64,000 nucleotides of DNA. Origin: Bacillota bacterium. GTDB taxonomy: Bacteria; Bacillota; Bacilli; Paenibacillales; NBRC-103111. The position numbers and the translations under genes were made by a program. The notes below the pieces were generated by a model. That model saw only the letters and a list, made by a program, of their open reading frames with translations, searched no databases and had not been told where the DNA came from. The stretch covers positions 1-64,000 of the forward strand of contig JAEWMH010000046.1 in assembly GCA_023393235.1 (NCBI GenBank). Reading direction: 5' to 3'. Each line of letters starts with the position of its first letter. Position 1 is the first letter of the stretch. Shown here one piece after another: positions 40,594 to 49,202 of this stretch.

Positions 40594-41481
40594 GTGGAGC
40601 TGCTACAATTGCAATATTTTCTGGCGGTAGCTCGATTGGAACACGTGACCGAAGCTGCGCGAAGTCTACATGTAACCCAATCGTCGCTAAGCAAAACGAT
40701 TCAACGCCTCGAAGAAGATTTGGGAGTCCCTCTATTTGATCGGTCAGGAAGGAAACTGCGATTGAATGAGTTTGGAAACAGATTCCTTCGCCGAGCGGAG
40801 AGAGCTTTGTTTGAATTGGAACAGGGGAAACAGGAGATTAACGACTTGTCCAGTGCAGAATTTGGCACGCTCGAGCTAGCGGTGACTGCTGCAAGCAAAT
40901 TGCCCCAGATTCTACGAGAATTTCTAAATATCCGGCCTAATATTCAATTTCATGTGCAAATGCTGACCACGCAGGAAATGATCACACTCTTACATCGAGG
41001 TGAAGTCGATTTTTGTTTGTCCTCCCCTCCGATCCAAGGAGAGGACATCGAATGTCAAGTTGTCTTCATAGATCCTATCCTTGTAGCTGTCCCTCTCGGG
41101 CATCGTTTGGCGGACCGAAGCAGCGTATCCTTGACAGAACTTAAGGACGAATACTTTGTCGGTGTAAAAAGAGGCTATGGCACTCGCGATTTAGTGGACT
41201 CTATCTGCAAATCGGCTGGATTTTATCTTAAATATGTGTACGAGGGGGATGAACCTACAAGGTTAGTCAGTCTTGTAGAAGCCGAAATCGGCCTTGCCTT
41301 TATACCAAGCACAGCCAAGATGTCATGGGAAAAGATCAAATATATACCGATTGAAAATCACGAACTGGTACGCGAAATCGCTTTGCTGTGGCATAAGAGT
41401 CGGTACATGTCACAAGCTGCTCTGGAGTTTCGCAAGGTCGTTCTGGATTATTTCGAGGTGCTATCCAAGCAGTCCATTTAA
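40594..41481 (+). CDS. LysR-family regulator
   Basis: 295 residues from a GTG at 40594 with AGGAGGT upstream. Winged helix LQYFLAVARLEHVTEAARSLHVTQSSLSKTIQRLEEDLGVPLFDR (read in parts), then a substrate-binding-like effector domain (LVAVPLGHRLADRSSV, EIGLAFIPS). Divergent from the MFS transporter gene, as LysR regulators often are from their targets. CAATCA/TGATTG elements lie between them, but no clear T-N11-A box could be fixed. Confidence 0.9.
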   Translation: MELLQLQYFLAVARLEHVTEAARSLHVTQSSLSKTIQRLEEDLGVPLFDRSGRKLRLNEFGNRFLRRAERALFELEQGKQEINDLSSAEFGTLELAVTAASKLPQILREFLNIRPNIQFHVQMLTTQEMITLLHRGEVDFCLSSPPIQGEDIECQVVFIDPILVAVPLGHRLADRSSVSLTELKDEYFVGVKRGYGTRDLVDSICKSAGFYLKYVYEGDEPTRLVSLVEAEIGLAFIPSTAKMSWEKIKYIPIENHELVREIALLWHKSRYMSQAALEFRKVVLDYFEVLSKQSI

Positions 41482-41778
41482 TCCTACAGTACGAGCGAAT
41501 ACGGGAGGAATCAGCAACCTCCGGCTTCTCCTCAAACGGGATTACTGCGGCTGTCATAACCCAAACATTATCATCGAACAATTGGTTTGCGGGATTGTAC
41601 CCGTTGCGCCTGAATTCCTCTTTCAGCCTCTCAAGAATCAGTTCATTCACCATGAGGAGATTGCCTATTACGTTGCTGAGAGATACGGCTTTGCCTACGA
41701 TCAAATCGTACATCAACAGAAAGAGCAAGACGAAAACTAAGAAACAAGAGCACAAAGGAAACTGAATCAAGATAAAGA
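41482..41778. other. Gene-free stretch between LysR and GHKL genes
   Basis: About 300 bases. Open frames on both strands (e.g. minus to 41770, plus to 41740) have no ribosome-binding site and no family I recognise. They may be remains of an older gene, but I cannot support a call. Confidence 0.4.
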
Positions 41779-41806
41779 GAAAAAGGGGCTTAATCAGCCC
41801 CTTTAT
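41779..41806 (-). terminator. Terminator of the GHKL ATPase gene
   Basis: Stem AAAGGGGCT / AGCCCCTTT with loop GATTA; T-run TTTTTC on the minus strand. Confidence 0.85.
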
Positions 41807-41807
41807 C

Positions 41808-43772
41808 TTATTCTGGAATATATTCTTTATACTTTGTCCTTAAATATTGTAAACCTTCTTCATTATCTTTGACTTCAAGCTCCAGTCTTTCCTTTAAAAA
41901 TTGATGTTTGCCTTTTGCCTCTTGTATGATTTCATTCCATTCCTTCAACCAAACTTCCATATTGCCGGTTTTATTTTTATAAATTAAGCCTGCTTCACGA
42001 TCACCTTGAGATGACTCAAATCGTGCTTCATCATCAAGCTTAATTCCTAGCAAGACAATCTTCCATTTTGTTTTTGCCTTATCAAAATGATCGTTCTTTT
42101 CGATTGCATGAGCATATCTCTTAACTTGACTTATTTCTTCAGTTCCAATAACACAGCTTGGTCGTTTAAGTTCAATCACAAGGTTCTCATAGCAATCTTC
42201 TCTTCCATTTTTATATTGCCGATATAAGCCAATATCCGGTATATCATCAAGAGTCGTTATACTTTTAAAATCAATTTCAGCAGATATTTCATCCCTTTTC
42301 ATAATTGACAAGTGTTTCTTCAGGACATTCTTTAAAGATATGTCGTCATAACCATAAGAATATTGTTCCCCAAACAGCCACAGTTCTCGAAGCAACATTT
42401 TATGAAGTTGGCTTCTTTCTTTTAATCTTTTATAATACTCTTCCCCATAAAGAATCTGCTCTAGGCCATTTAAAAATAGTAGCCGATTTGAAATAAGCTT
42501 TGTTGTATTTATAATTGACTCTAAGCTAGTTTTTTCAAGTATTGATGCCAACTCATCTTGTTGATCTGGTGGGAGTTTTAATACTTCCTTTAAAATTGCT
42601 CTAAGACTGTCAGGATTGGTTTGTAATGCTTCTTTCATAAGCCTATATGTAAATTCCCTAGAGCTTTTTGCCACTTTGCTAAAGTCAGGCAAATATTCAT
42701 TTACTTTAACCGCGCAAATGTCAAAAACTTGCCTTTCTGCTTCCTCAACAACTGTCTGAGCTTCACCTTCATAAGGGTAAATTCTATCTTGCTTTAATTT
42801 CTTGATCTCATTTGCTGCTTCACTAACTAGCTTTTGTCTGTACAAATCCCTCAATGTAGATTCCGCTGTATCTCTTAATACATTGTAATCAGGATGCAAT
42901 GTTCTGATATCGATTGAATTACTTTCCCACAAATCATCAATAATGTTACTCATTAGGTATGCTGTATGCGAAAACGAACCGGATTTAAAGCCAGTTGTTT
43001 CTTCTTCAAAAACTATTCCAGTTTGTCCACATAGGTATAAGTTCTTATGGCTACCCAACTTCCATTCAATCACCTTTAATGCACCTCTAACAGGCACACT
43101 ATTTTCAGTCTGTTGAAATAAAGAAAAGTCATACGTGCTAATGATTTGCTTCTCTGGCTCAAGCTTTAGTCCATCTACTATGATTGAGACATCTTTATAT
43201 GCAAGTAAATATGGGGCAAATATCATAGAAAGATCTTGAGCCAAAATTATATTATTTGATATCTTCCTTGTATTTTCATCAATCAACTCTGTAATAGAAA
43301 CAATCGTTCCCGAATGAGACCCTCTTGTCTTTGTCAAAGATGTTTTTCCAAAAATCTTCAAATCACTATCGTGACCCGAAATTGCAAATTCGTACAGTTC
43401 TCTCTCCTGTTCAAAAATACTTACCCACTCGACTTTCCTTCCTAGAACAAAACCACTATACCTACCTTGCCCCAGCTTTCCATGATACTTTCTTCCGTTA
43501 GGGCTAACCTTTTCTTTAACTTTATGAGAATCGCCAAGTTTACCAAAAAAATTATCTACAAGATCAAATCTAATACCATGTCCATTATCGTTAATTATTA
43601 TATGTTCTAACCCATCTAAAGAATTTCGCTCAAAACAAACCTTTATTTCTGTAGCATCAGCATCCAGAGCGTTCCATATTAATTCTGAAATTGCTCTAAT
43701 GGGCTTAAATTTTAACATTTTATTTATATGATCGTTTGTAACTTGCACTTCTAATTTTGATGAAACAGTCAC
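41808..43772 (-). CDS. GHKL (MORC/MutL-like) ATPase with C-terminal PD-(D/E)xK-like region
   Basis: 654 residues; GTG start at 43772. N-terminal Bergerat ATP site: E30 and N34 in SELIWNALDADA, DNGHGI (62-67) and GKLGQGRYSG (98-107). The middle is helical. Near the C-terminus IPDIGLYRQ (D513), NLVIELKRP (E534, K536) and EEISQVKRYA (Q549) give a D…ExK…Q nuclease pattern. GHKL ATPases joined to REase-type domains are known from restriction-like systems (paraMORC). The gene is AT-rich against its surroundings, hence probably acquired. Not assignable to a named defence system by eye. Confidence 0.75.
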   Translation of the reverse strand: MTVSSKLEVQVTNDHINKMLKFKPIRAISELIWNALDADATEIKVCFERNSLDGLEHIIINDNGHGIRFDLVDNFFGKLGDSHKVKEKVSPNGRKYHGKLGQGRYSGFVLGRKVEWVSIFEQERELYEFAISGHDSDLKIFGKTSLTKTRGSHSGTIVSITELIDENTRKISNNIILAQDLSMIFAPYLLAYKDVSIIVDGLKLEPEKQIISTYDFSLFQQTENSVPVRGALKVIEWKLGSHKNLYLCGQTGIVFEEETTGFKSGSFSHTAYLMSNIIDDLWESNSIDIRTLHPDYNVLRDTAESTLRDLYRQKLVSEAANEIKKLKQDRIYPYEGEAQTVVEEAERQVFDICAVKVNEYLPDFSKVAKSSREFTYRLMKEALQTNPDSLRAILKEVLKLPPDQQDELASILEKTSLESIINTTKLISNRLLFLNGLEQILYGEEYYKRLKERSQLHKMLLRELWLFGEQYSYGYDDISLKNVLKKHLSIMKRDEISAEIDFKSITTLDDIPDIGLYRQYKNGREDCYENLVIELKRPSCVIGTEEISQVKRYAHAIEKNDHFDKAKTKWKIVLLGIKLDDEARFESSQGDREAGLIYKNKTGNMEVWLKEWNEIIQEAKGKHQFLKERLELEVKDNEEGLQYLRTKYKEYIPE

Positions 43773-43835
43773 TGGAATACACCACCCGCTAGGAAATAAT
43801 ACCCAAATTATAGCATACTACTTCCAAGATACAAT

Positions 43836-43869
43836 AAGAAAAGAGCGCCAAACATTATACTGGCGCTCA
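43836..43869 (-). terminator. Terminator between the two ATPase genes
   Basis: Minus-strand stem GAGCGCCA / TGGCGCTC with loop GTATAATGTT, then TTTTCTT. It stops transcription entering the GHKL gene from the right, beyond the att-like site. Confidence 0.8.
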
Positions 43870-43911
43870 CACGATAAACCTTACCTCAATCGTCTCTGAA
43901 AAGTTGTAACT

Positions 43912-43952
43912 ATTTGTGATACGGTTCTCCGCGCTGGCTGTAACGGCAAGTT
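43912..43952 (-). repeat. rlmH-3'-end-like attachment site
   Basis: The complement reads CGC GGA GAA CCG TAT CAC AAA TAG: R-G-E-P-Y-H-K-stop, the exact C-terminal peptide of RlmH (45590-45612) with synonymous changes. It is followed (plus strand) by GTAACGGCAAGTT. Nearest copy to rlmH, it closes a segment holding only the P-loop ATPase gene. Confidence 0.85.
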
Positions 43953-43976
43953 AAAAGGCCCCATTAGTGGGTGCCT
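43953..43976 (-). terminator. Terminator of the P-loop ATPase gene
   Basis: Minus-strand hairpin AGGC-CCCA / TGGG-GCCT with loop CTAA and a one-base bulge on each side, then TTTT. Confidence 0.65.
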
Positions 43977-43985
43977 AAACTGATC

Positions 43986-45521
43986 TTATTTTAATAAGTG
44001 TGATTCACAGTTGGGACAAAGAGGCTCAGCTTCTTCAGAAAAATGTTCTTTATGTAAGAAATAGAACCTATCACAATTTTGACATTGGACTCCCATTTCA
44101 CGTTCCATATCTACGACCGATTTTGATTCAACAATAATTGGAATAAGCGTGCTATCATTTATTAAATAATAAGGTGATGGTCGGCCAGATTTATTCGGCA
44201 TAGAGCAAACTTGTTTGATTACTCCCTTCCCATCCCATATTTGTATTCTTCGCCGAGCAGTGTTTGCAGATTTAAAAAGATCACTGCTTAAGTAATTGGT
44301 CGTGAACCCGACCATACTTATCCTCTTTAAATCACCTATAATTTCATTGCCAAAAGCTACTCTCGCATTTTCACGGCAGAATTTCTTAATACCTAAGTCC
44401 AAACTTGCAATGTTAATTTTACCAGTAGCCCCACGTCTTACATGCTCATCCACAATATCCTGTAACATTCGAATTATATTTCTTGGAGAGTTGTTTGAAA
44501 ACGATATTATTGTCCTGTATACATCAGGGGTTTCTGGTTCAAATAACTTATTTAGTGAATCCACCTTGCCATTGCTGTAGGCCAATAGTCGTTTATTAAG
44601 CATTGTACAAAGTTCTTCGTAGCGCCATTCTAATCTAAACTCTTGGATTCTGTCTCTTCTTGCGTCAATTGCGTAATATTGCTCTAAAGCATCCCAAAGG
44701 AAAAACTTAATCCCAAACTCATTAGTGTTAATAAACCTCAAGTCCTTGATCAAGGGACTAATCAATTTATACGCTTTTTCAGGATCATTTCCTGTTAACT
44801 CTGTTTCATCAACTTTATCGATCAATATGTAACATGCTTTAAAAGACTGTTTAATGATTGAAATAAGGATATTGAAATGATTCATCGGGTCTTCATTGAG
44901 TTTTGCTTCTTCAAATTTAGCTGGGGCTCCTCCGGCTAATCCAAACTTAGCCTTTAGAAATGTTGATGCAAGTCCAAGTAGCGGTAGATTCTCGTTCCAC
45001 CATTTTTTAATTCTTGTTGGAATTGTCATTGATCTTCTGACAACATCTTTTATTGTGGGTATATCGACTTCTCCGAGGTACGTATCTATCATTTTTGACA
45101 GGAACTTCTTCTCTTCCGCTGGAAAGAAGAACTCTGGTTCTACCTCCATCTGACTCAAGTGACCAAAATACGATATCAATGTGAGCTTATTCAAATTCTT
45201 CAAATGAAATGATAAATCTACTTCATCAAGTGACTTAATTCCTGTAGTAAAGAAATAATCATAAGTCACAACAAATACTTCTTCAGTGTTTCCTCTTTCT
45301 TCAAGCATCCTTCGCTGTGCTGATTTTCCGCCACCACGTGGAGCAAGAATAACGTGTGATTCTGGCGAATCTGGAGTGCCCCAGAGCGATTGGTAATAAG
45401 GAGGATCAACAAAATAGTGATCAAGTCTGTTCTCTTGGTCAGCGTTCGTATACCTAAAAGGATCTTCGTCAAATCCCATGATACTAAAAAACTCATCTTT
45501 AGTGCTACCTATTCGTTGCAT
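43986..45521 (-). CDS. P-loop ATPase (Sll1717-like) with winged helix and zinc ribbon
   Basis: 511 residues; ATG at 45521 with GGAGTGG upstream. Walker A APRGGGKSAQRR (residues 60-71) in the style of Sll1717-like and KAP-related ATPases; Walker-B-like CYILIDKVDETE (230-241). The C-terminal part has a winged-helix-like segment (SANTARRRIQIWDGKGVIKQ), and a zinc ribbon with C480-C483 and C502-C505. Strongly AT-rich compared with the core genes at its right. It is the only gene between rlmH and the first att-like copy, so it has probably been inserted at the rlmH end. Function unknown; a conflict/defence role is inferred. Confidence 0.75.
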   Translation of the reverse strand: MQRIGSTKDEFFSIMGFDEDPFRYTNADQENRLDHYFVDPPYYQSLWGTPDSPESHVILAPRGGGKSAQRRMLEERGNTEEVFVVTYDYFFTTGIKSLDEVDLSFHLKNLNKLTLISYFGHLSQMEVEPEFFFPAEEKKFLSKMIDTYLGEVDIPTIKDVVRRSMTIPTRIKKWWNENLPLLGLASTFLKAKFGLAGGAPAKFEEAKLNEDPMNHFNILISIIKQSFKACYILIDKVDETELTGNDPEKAYKLISPLIKDLRFINTNEFGIKFFLWDALEQYYAIDARRDRIQEFRLEWRYEELCTMLNKRLLAYSNGKVDSLNKLFEPETPDVYRTIISFSNNSPRNIIRMLQDIVDEHVRRGATGKINIASLDLGIKKFCRENARVAFGNEIIGDLKRISMVGFTTNYLSSDLFKSANTARRRIQIWDGKGVIKQVCSMPNKSGRPSPYYLINDSTLIPIIVESKSVVDMEREMGVQCQNCDRFYFLHKEHFSEEAEPLCPNCESHLLK

Positions 45522-45589
45522 CGTTATACCACTCCGTAATTTTAGATATCAATAGTATACACTAGTTTCAATAGTAAAAAAACTTGCCC

Positions 45590-45612
45590 CTACTTATGAT
45601 ACGGTTCCCCCC
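45590..45612 (-). other. rlmH 3' end: probable primary attachment site
   Basis: CGG GGG GAA CCG TAT CAT AAG TAG: the intact RlmH C-terminus, flanked on its outer side by AACTTGCCCCTAC (plus strand). The same flank-plus-core, slightly changed, recurs at 38929-38965. Confidence 0.75.
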
Positions 45613-46069
45613 GACTAATCTTAAACGCCCGATAAACCTGCTCCACCAGCACCAGCCGCATCAGCTGATGGGGCAGGGTCATGCGGCCGAAGCAGAGTTT
45701 GGTGTCGGCGCGCTTGAGGACCGAAGCGGATAGGCCGTTGGAGCCGCCGATGACGAAGGCGACGCTGGAGCGGCCGTAGGTGCCCAGGTTCTGAAGCTGC
45801 GTCGACAGCTCCTCGGAGGACCACATGGCCCCGTCCAGGGTGAGGGCGATGACGTAGGTGTCCGGTTTGATCAGAGCCAGCAGGCGCTCCCCTTCCTTGT
45901 TCTTGACCTGCTCCTCCTCCGCCGCGGACATGTTGTCCGGGGCTTTTTCGTCCGGGACCTCGTTGATCTGCACCTTGGCATACGGGCCCAGCCGTTTGAC
46001 GTACTCGGCGATGCCGTCCACCAGATATTTTTCCTTCAGCTTGCCAACTGCCGCGATTTGAATATGCAT
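45590..46069 (-). CDS. rlmH: 23S rRNA (pseudouridine1915-N3)-methyltransferase RlmH
   Basis: 159 residues, the family length; ATG at 46069 with CGGAGG upstream. MHIQIAAVGKLKEKYLVDGIAEYVKRL, FVIGGSNGLS (SPOUT trefoil-knot SAM site) and the C-terminal SRGEPYHK identify RlmH (B. subtilis YydA, staphylococcal OrfX). It methylates pseudouridine 1915 of 23S rRNA. Its last codons are the integration site of staphylococcal SCC elements; several copies of this end lie downstream in the window. Confidence 0.97.
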   Translation of the reverse strand: MHIQIAAVGKLKEKYLVDGIAEYVKRLGPYAKVQINEVPDEKAPDNMSAAEEEQVKNKEGERLLALIKPDTYVIALTLDGAMWSSEELSTQLQNLGTYGRSSVAFVIGGSNGLSASVLKRADTKLCFGRMTLPHQLMRLVLVEQVYRAFKISRGEPYHK

Positions 46070-46188
46070 CTATGTTCCTCCGCTCGAATCTGTGTGTCAA
46101 AACTCCTCTACGCAAAACACCGGCTCCCAAAAAAGAAGCCTCTTCACGCCTCTCTTCCGGAAACCGGTGCTTCTGGACAATCCCCTGT

Positions 46189-46317
46189 TGTGGATAACAT
46201 CCCGTAAACCTGTGTATAATTTATTATTCTTCTAATATAAGAATTATCCACATGTGGACAAGATCTGGAGGCAGCCGCTCTCGTCCGCCCATCCTCAGCC
46301 CTTTCCACATATCCACA
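46189..46317. other. DnaA-box cluster next to rlmH
   Basis: Three exact TTATNCACA boxes: TGTGGATAA (46189-46197), TGTGTATAA (46211-46219) and TTATCCACA (46244-46252). Near matches are TGTGGACAA (46253-46261) and ATATCCACA (46309-46317). The stretch between the second and third is almost pure A/T. It lies between rlmH and the CxxH/CxxC gene. Confidence 0.8.
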
Positions 46318-46324
46318 AGCCGCC

Positions 46325-46498
46325 CTACACCACCAGATATTTGGCTTCGCAGGTGCAGCCCTTTTCCTCGCAGGTTGGAGGCGGGTTCCAGCTCTTGAAG
46401 TGGGTCTCCTTCAGATCCACCACATCCGGCGCATCTTCATATTCATCCACAAAACGGTCAATTGCCAGCTCCACATGATCCTTGCATACGACAAACAT
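46325..46498 (-). CDS. CxxH/CxxC small protein
   Basis: 57 residues; ATG at 46498 with AGGTGA 7 bases upstream. FVVCKDHVELAIDRFVDEYEDAPDVVDL (read in parts), with C5-x2-H8, and PTCEEKGCTCEAKY near the end match the small CxxH/CxxC protein family regularly encoded between htrA-type and rlmH genes in Bacillales. Probably binds a metal. Function unknown; its conserved place supports a real gene. Confidence 0.85.
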   Translation of the reverse strand: MFVVCKDHVELAIDRFVDEYEDAPDVVDLKETHFKSWNPPPTCEEKGCTCEAKYLVV

Positions 46499-46536
46499 AC
46501 GGCTTCACCTGTTGTCCTTTCTATTTGCGCTGCTGT

Positions 46537-47715
46537 TTATTTCAATTCCTCCAGTACCAGGGTGACGGAGGCTTTTTTGCCTGCCCGGTAATAGGTGATT
46601 TTCAATTTATCCCCTATTTTCTTCTCGTTATACAGATACTTGCGCAAAGACAGGGTTCCGTCGATGGAAACGGTGTCCATTTCCACAATGACATCGTTGG
46701 TTTTCAGTCCGGCGTTTTTGGCGGGGCCTTGGGCTTCCATAACAACAGCGCCGCCCTTCACTTCAGAAGGAAGCTTCAGCACCTCCACCCCCTCCTTAAA
46801 CCCGGCCAAATCCAAGGTGGACACCCCGATGTACGGCCGCTTCACCTTTTGATCCTGGATCAGCGCGTCGATGATCGGCTTCGCCTCGTTAATGGGAATG
46901 GCAAAACCCAGTCCTTCCACTCCCGTTTCCGCCAGCTTCATGCTGTTGATGCCGATGACCTTGCCGTCCAAACTCACCAGCGCACCGCCGCTGTTGCCCT
47001 GATTGATGGCGGCATCCGTCTGGATCAGATTCATTTCCCATTCTACGCCGCCCATACCGTCCGTGAGGGAGGGCAGCAGCACCTTGGGGGAGCTGATCAC
47101 CCCTACCGTGATGGTTTGGGCATAGTTGAGGCCCAAGGGATTGCCGATGGAGATTGCCGTTTCGCCGGATTGCAGGCTGTCCGAGTCACCGAACACCGCG
47201 GTCGCCTTAATCCCCGCAGCATCCACCTCCATTACCGCCAGATCGGTAATCCGGTCGCTTCCCAGGACGGTGGCTTTTTTCCGGTCGCCTCCGGACATGA
47301 CCACCTCATAAGCCGCGGCGCCCTCGACAACATGATTGTTGGTGACGATCCGCGCCTTGCCGCCTTCCTTATCGAAGATGACGCCCGAGCCGATAGCCGT
47401 TCCCGTTACCTTCTCCCCATCCTTGAAGGTGCTCACCACACTTACTACAGCGGGTGTAACCTTGGCCGCAGCTGCCACAACCGGATCATTCCCGTAGGAA
47501 GCCCGGGCTGTTTTGCCGGACGAGCCTGACCCATCCCGGCTGAAGCCGCCTACCAGCAGCACCAGGACCAGCATAACGGCCATGCCGGACACCAGCGCGC
47601 CGCCAATGATCCAGATCAGCCGTTCATCCGGTCGGCCGGACGGGGCACCCAGCTTACGGCCCTTCCAGCGGCCGGAGACCCGGGTGGAGTAAAAATCATC
47701 GTCAAACAAGCTCAT
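46537..47715 (-). CDS. htrC: HtrA-type membrane-anchored serine protease
   Basis: 392 residues; ATG at 47715 with AAGGAGG upstream. One transmembrane helix (LIWIIGGALVSGMAVMLVLVLLVGG, ~33-57), a trypsin-like domain with catalytic His in TNNHVVE, Asp in ITDLAVMEV, and Ser in NQGNSGGAL, and a C-terminal PDZ domain (GGAVVMEAQGPAKNAGL). A cell-surface quality-control protease, at the yycK/htrC place downstream of walRKHIJ. Confidence 0.93.
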   Translation of the reverse strand: MSLFDDDFYSTRVSGRWKGRKLGAPSGRPDERLIWIIGGALVSGMAVMLVLVLLVGGFSRDGSGSSGKTARASYGNDPVVAAAAKVTPAVVSVVSTFKDGEKVTGTAIGSGVIFDKEGGKARIVTNNHVVEGAAAYEVVMSGGDRKKATVLGSDRITDLAVMEVDAAGIKATAVFGDSDSLQSGETAISIGNPLGLNYAQTITVGVISSPKVLLPSLTDGMGGVEWEMNLIQTDAAINQGNSGGALVSLDGKVIGINSMKLAETGVEGLGFAIPINEAKPIIDALIQDQKVKRPYIGVSTLDLAGFKEGVEVLKLPSEVKGGAVVMEAQGPAKNAGLKTNDVIVEMDTVSIDGTLSLRKYLYNEKKIGDKLKITYYRAGKKASVTLVLEELK

Positions 47716-47972
47716 TGACGGCGTCCTCCTTCTTTAGCGCGTATCGCACTTCTTGGCCAAACGGCATATGTACCGCCTGACTGGGGCATTGTTGAGAGCA
47801 TGAAATTTTGAGAAAAAAAGAATGATTGCCCGTCATGTTGACCAGACTGATAGAATACGCTGTTACTAGAGGACATCACATCGCTAGATTCATTCCTGAA
47901 GCCTGCTGTCTTACCCGCGTCTTACCAACCGGTTACACCTATCCGCCTCAACCAAAAAAGGAGCGTGCTTTC

Positions 47973-48176
47973 ATGCGGCAACCCCTGTCCATTACCGAGC
48001 AGATCGATCTGGCCGGCAAACTTGGCGATCTGAAGGAGCAGCACTACAACCATACTCTTCTATTAACCGCCCTGCTGGAGCTCCTCACCGAAAAAGGCCT
48101 GCTCACCACCGAGGAAATCCGGGCCAAAGCAGCCGATCTTCATCACATGGCCTTCGATGGTCGGGACGAGATCTGA
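47973..48176 (+). CDS. Small conserved hypothetical protein
   Basis: 67 residues from the ATG at 47973, with AAAAGGAG 9 bases upstream. Helical and charged: LSITEQIDLAGKLGDLKEQHYNHTLLLTALLELLTEKGLLTTEEI. The only plus-strand gene inside the wal-to-rlmH block, between walJ and the HtrA-type gene. Not recognised; a small nucleoid- or wal-linked role cannot be excluded. Confidence rests on the good ribosome-binding site and plausible composition. Confidence 0.6.
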   Translation: MRQPLSITEQIDLAGKLGDLKEQHYNHTLLLTALLELLTEKGLLTTEEIRAKAADLHHMAFDGRDEI

Positions 48177-48256
48177 GGGCAACCAGCTCCTGAGCCAAGG
48201 GGATAATGTCCGACAAGGCCGCAGAGAACCACTGCATCTCAATAGCGCCGCCATTC

Positions 48257-49063
48257 TTACGCCTCACGCAGCCAATCCCAATGGGTCGGCCGGTCGTAAT
48301 ACGTGTCCATCAGCTTGGGGCCGTTGTCCCCGCACCGGATTCCGTACTGCTCCAGCACCCCGCCGACGGTCATCCGCGCCAGCTCCTGCATATTGTGGTC
48401 CCGGCTGAGATGGGCCAGGTAGACCCGCCGCAGCCGCTGGGACAGCAGCGTATACAGCGCTTCCCCTGCCGCTTCGTTGGACAAGTGCCCGGAATCGCTC
48501 AGGATCCGGCGCTTGATGTTCCACGGGTACCGTCCCATCCGCAGAAGCTCTATATCATGATTGGCCTCCAGGATCAGCGCATCGCAATCCCGCAGCTGGT
48601 CCCGGACCTTATCGCTCATATACCCCAGGTCCGTCGCCAAACCCAGCTTTTCATCCCCGTCATAAAAGCAGTAGCCCACCGGCTCCGCAGCATCATGGGA
48701 GATGCCGAATGATTGCACCGACAGATTGTGGATCTCCACCACACTGCCCGTGTCGAGAATCCGCCGCTGCTCCGCCTCCAGTGCACCCACACACTTGTCC
48801 AGCTCCTCCCAGGTGGCCTGATTGGCATACACCGGGAGCTTATATTTGCGGGCAATAGCGCCCAGTCCTTTGACATGATCCGAATGCTCGTGTGTGATAA
48901 AAATAGCGCTGAGCTCCGATGCCGCCACTTCCTGCTCCGCCATCAGATGCTCTACCCGCTTGGCGGACAGCCCCGCATCAATCAATACCTTGGCCTCATC
49001 GTTGGCCACCACAATAGCGTTTCCCGTAGAACCGCTGGACAACACCGTGAAACGCAATGACAT
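48257..49063 (-). CDS. walJ: Metallo-beta-lactamase-fold protein WalJ (YycJ)
   Basis: 268 residues from the ATG at 49063 (AAGGAAA upstream). LRFTVLSSGSTGNAIVV start and FITHEHSDHVKGL metal motif (H-x-H-x-D-H) identify YycJ of the metallo-beta-lactamase superfamily; it is a predicted 5'-to-3' exonuclease linked to mismatch repair and wal function in other Firmicutes. Fifth gene of the walRKHIJ order. Confidence 0.93.
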   Translation of the reverse strand: MSLRFTVLSSGSTGNAIVVANDEAKVLIDAGLSAKRVEHLMAEQEVAASELSAIFITHEHSDHVKGLGAIARKYKLPVYANQATWEELDKCVGALEAEQRRILDTGSVVEIHNLSVQSFGISHDAAEPVGYCFYDGDEKLGLATDLGYMSDKVRDQLRDCDALILEANHDIELLRMGRYPWNIKRRILSDSGHLSNEAAGEALYTLLSQRLRRVYLAHLSRDHNMQELARMTVGGVLEQYGIRCGDNGPKLMDTYYDRPTHWDWLREA

Positions 49064-49129
49064 TTCCTTTTCCTTCTTTCTAAACTGGAATAACATGGTC
49101 CAAGCCTTCGGCCGGATATGTTATGGAAG

Positions 49130-49157
49130 CCTCGAAACCGGCAAAGCCGGTTTGAGG
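49130..49157. other. Hairpin in the walI-walJ gap
   Basis: CCTC-AAACCGGC / GCCGGTTT-GAGG with a three-base loop and one mismatch; no T-run. It sits between two copies of a GGACC-TGTTATTCCA-like sequence (49085-49105 and 49180-49200, minus strand). Confidence 0.5.
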
Positions 49158-49202
49158 GATCTTCTGCTTCGACTTCTCTTCTTGGAATAACAGGGTCCAT
49201 CC

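Noticed and set aside
41336..41770. Open frames on both strands in the gap after the LysR gene (minus to 41770; plus to 41740)
   Set aside because: No ribosome-binding site, no recognisable family, and one overlaps the LysR 3' end by about 150 bases. They may be relics but are not supported as genes.
45621..46130. 169-residue minus-strand frame overlapping rlmH
   Set aside because: Arg/Gly/His-rich translation of the wrong frame of rlmH; no ribosome-binding site.
46462..47529. Long plus-strand frame opposite the HtrA-type gene, and similar long frames opposite wal, purA and gdpP genes
   Set aside because: High-GC coding strands leave long open antisense frames; their translations are His/Gln/Arg-rich shadows and have no ribosome-binding sites.
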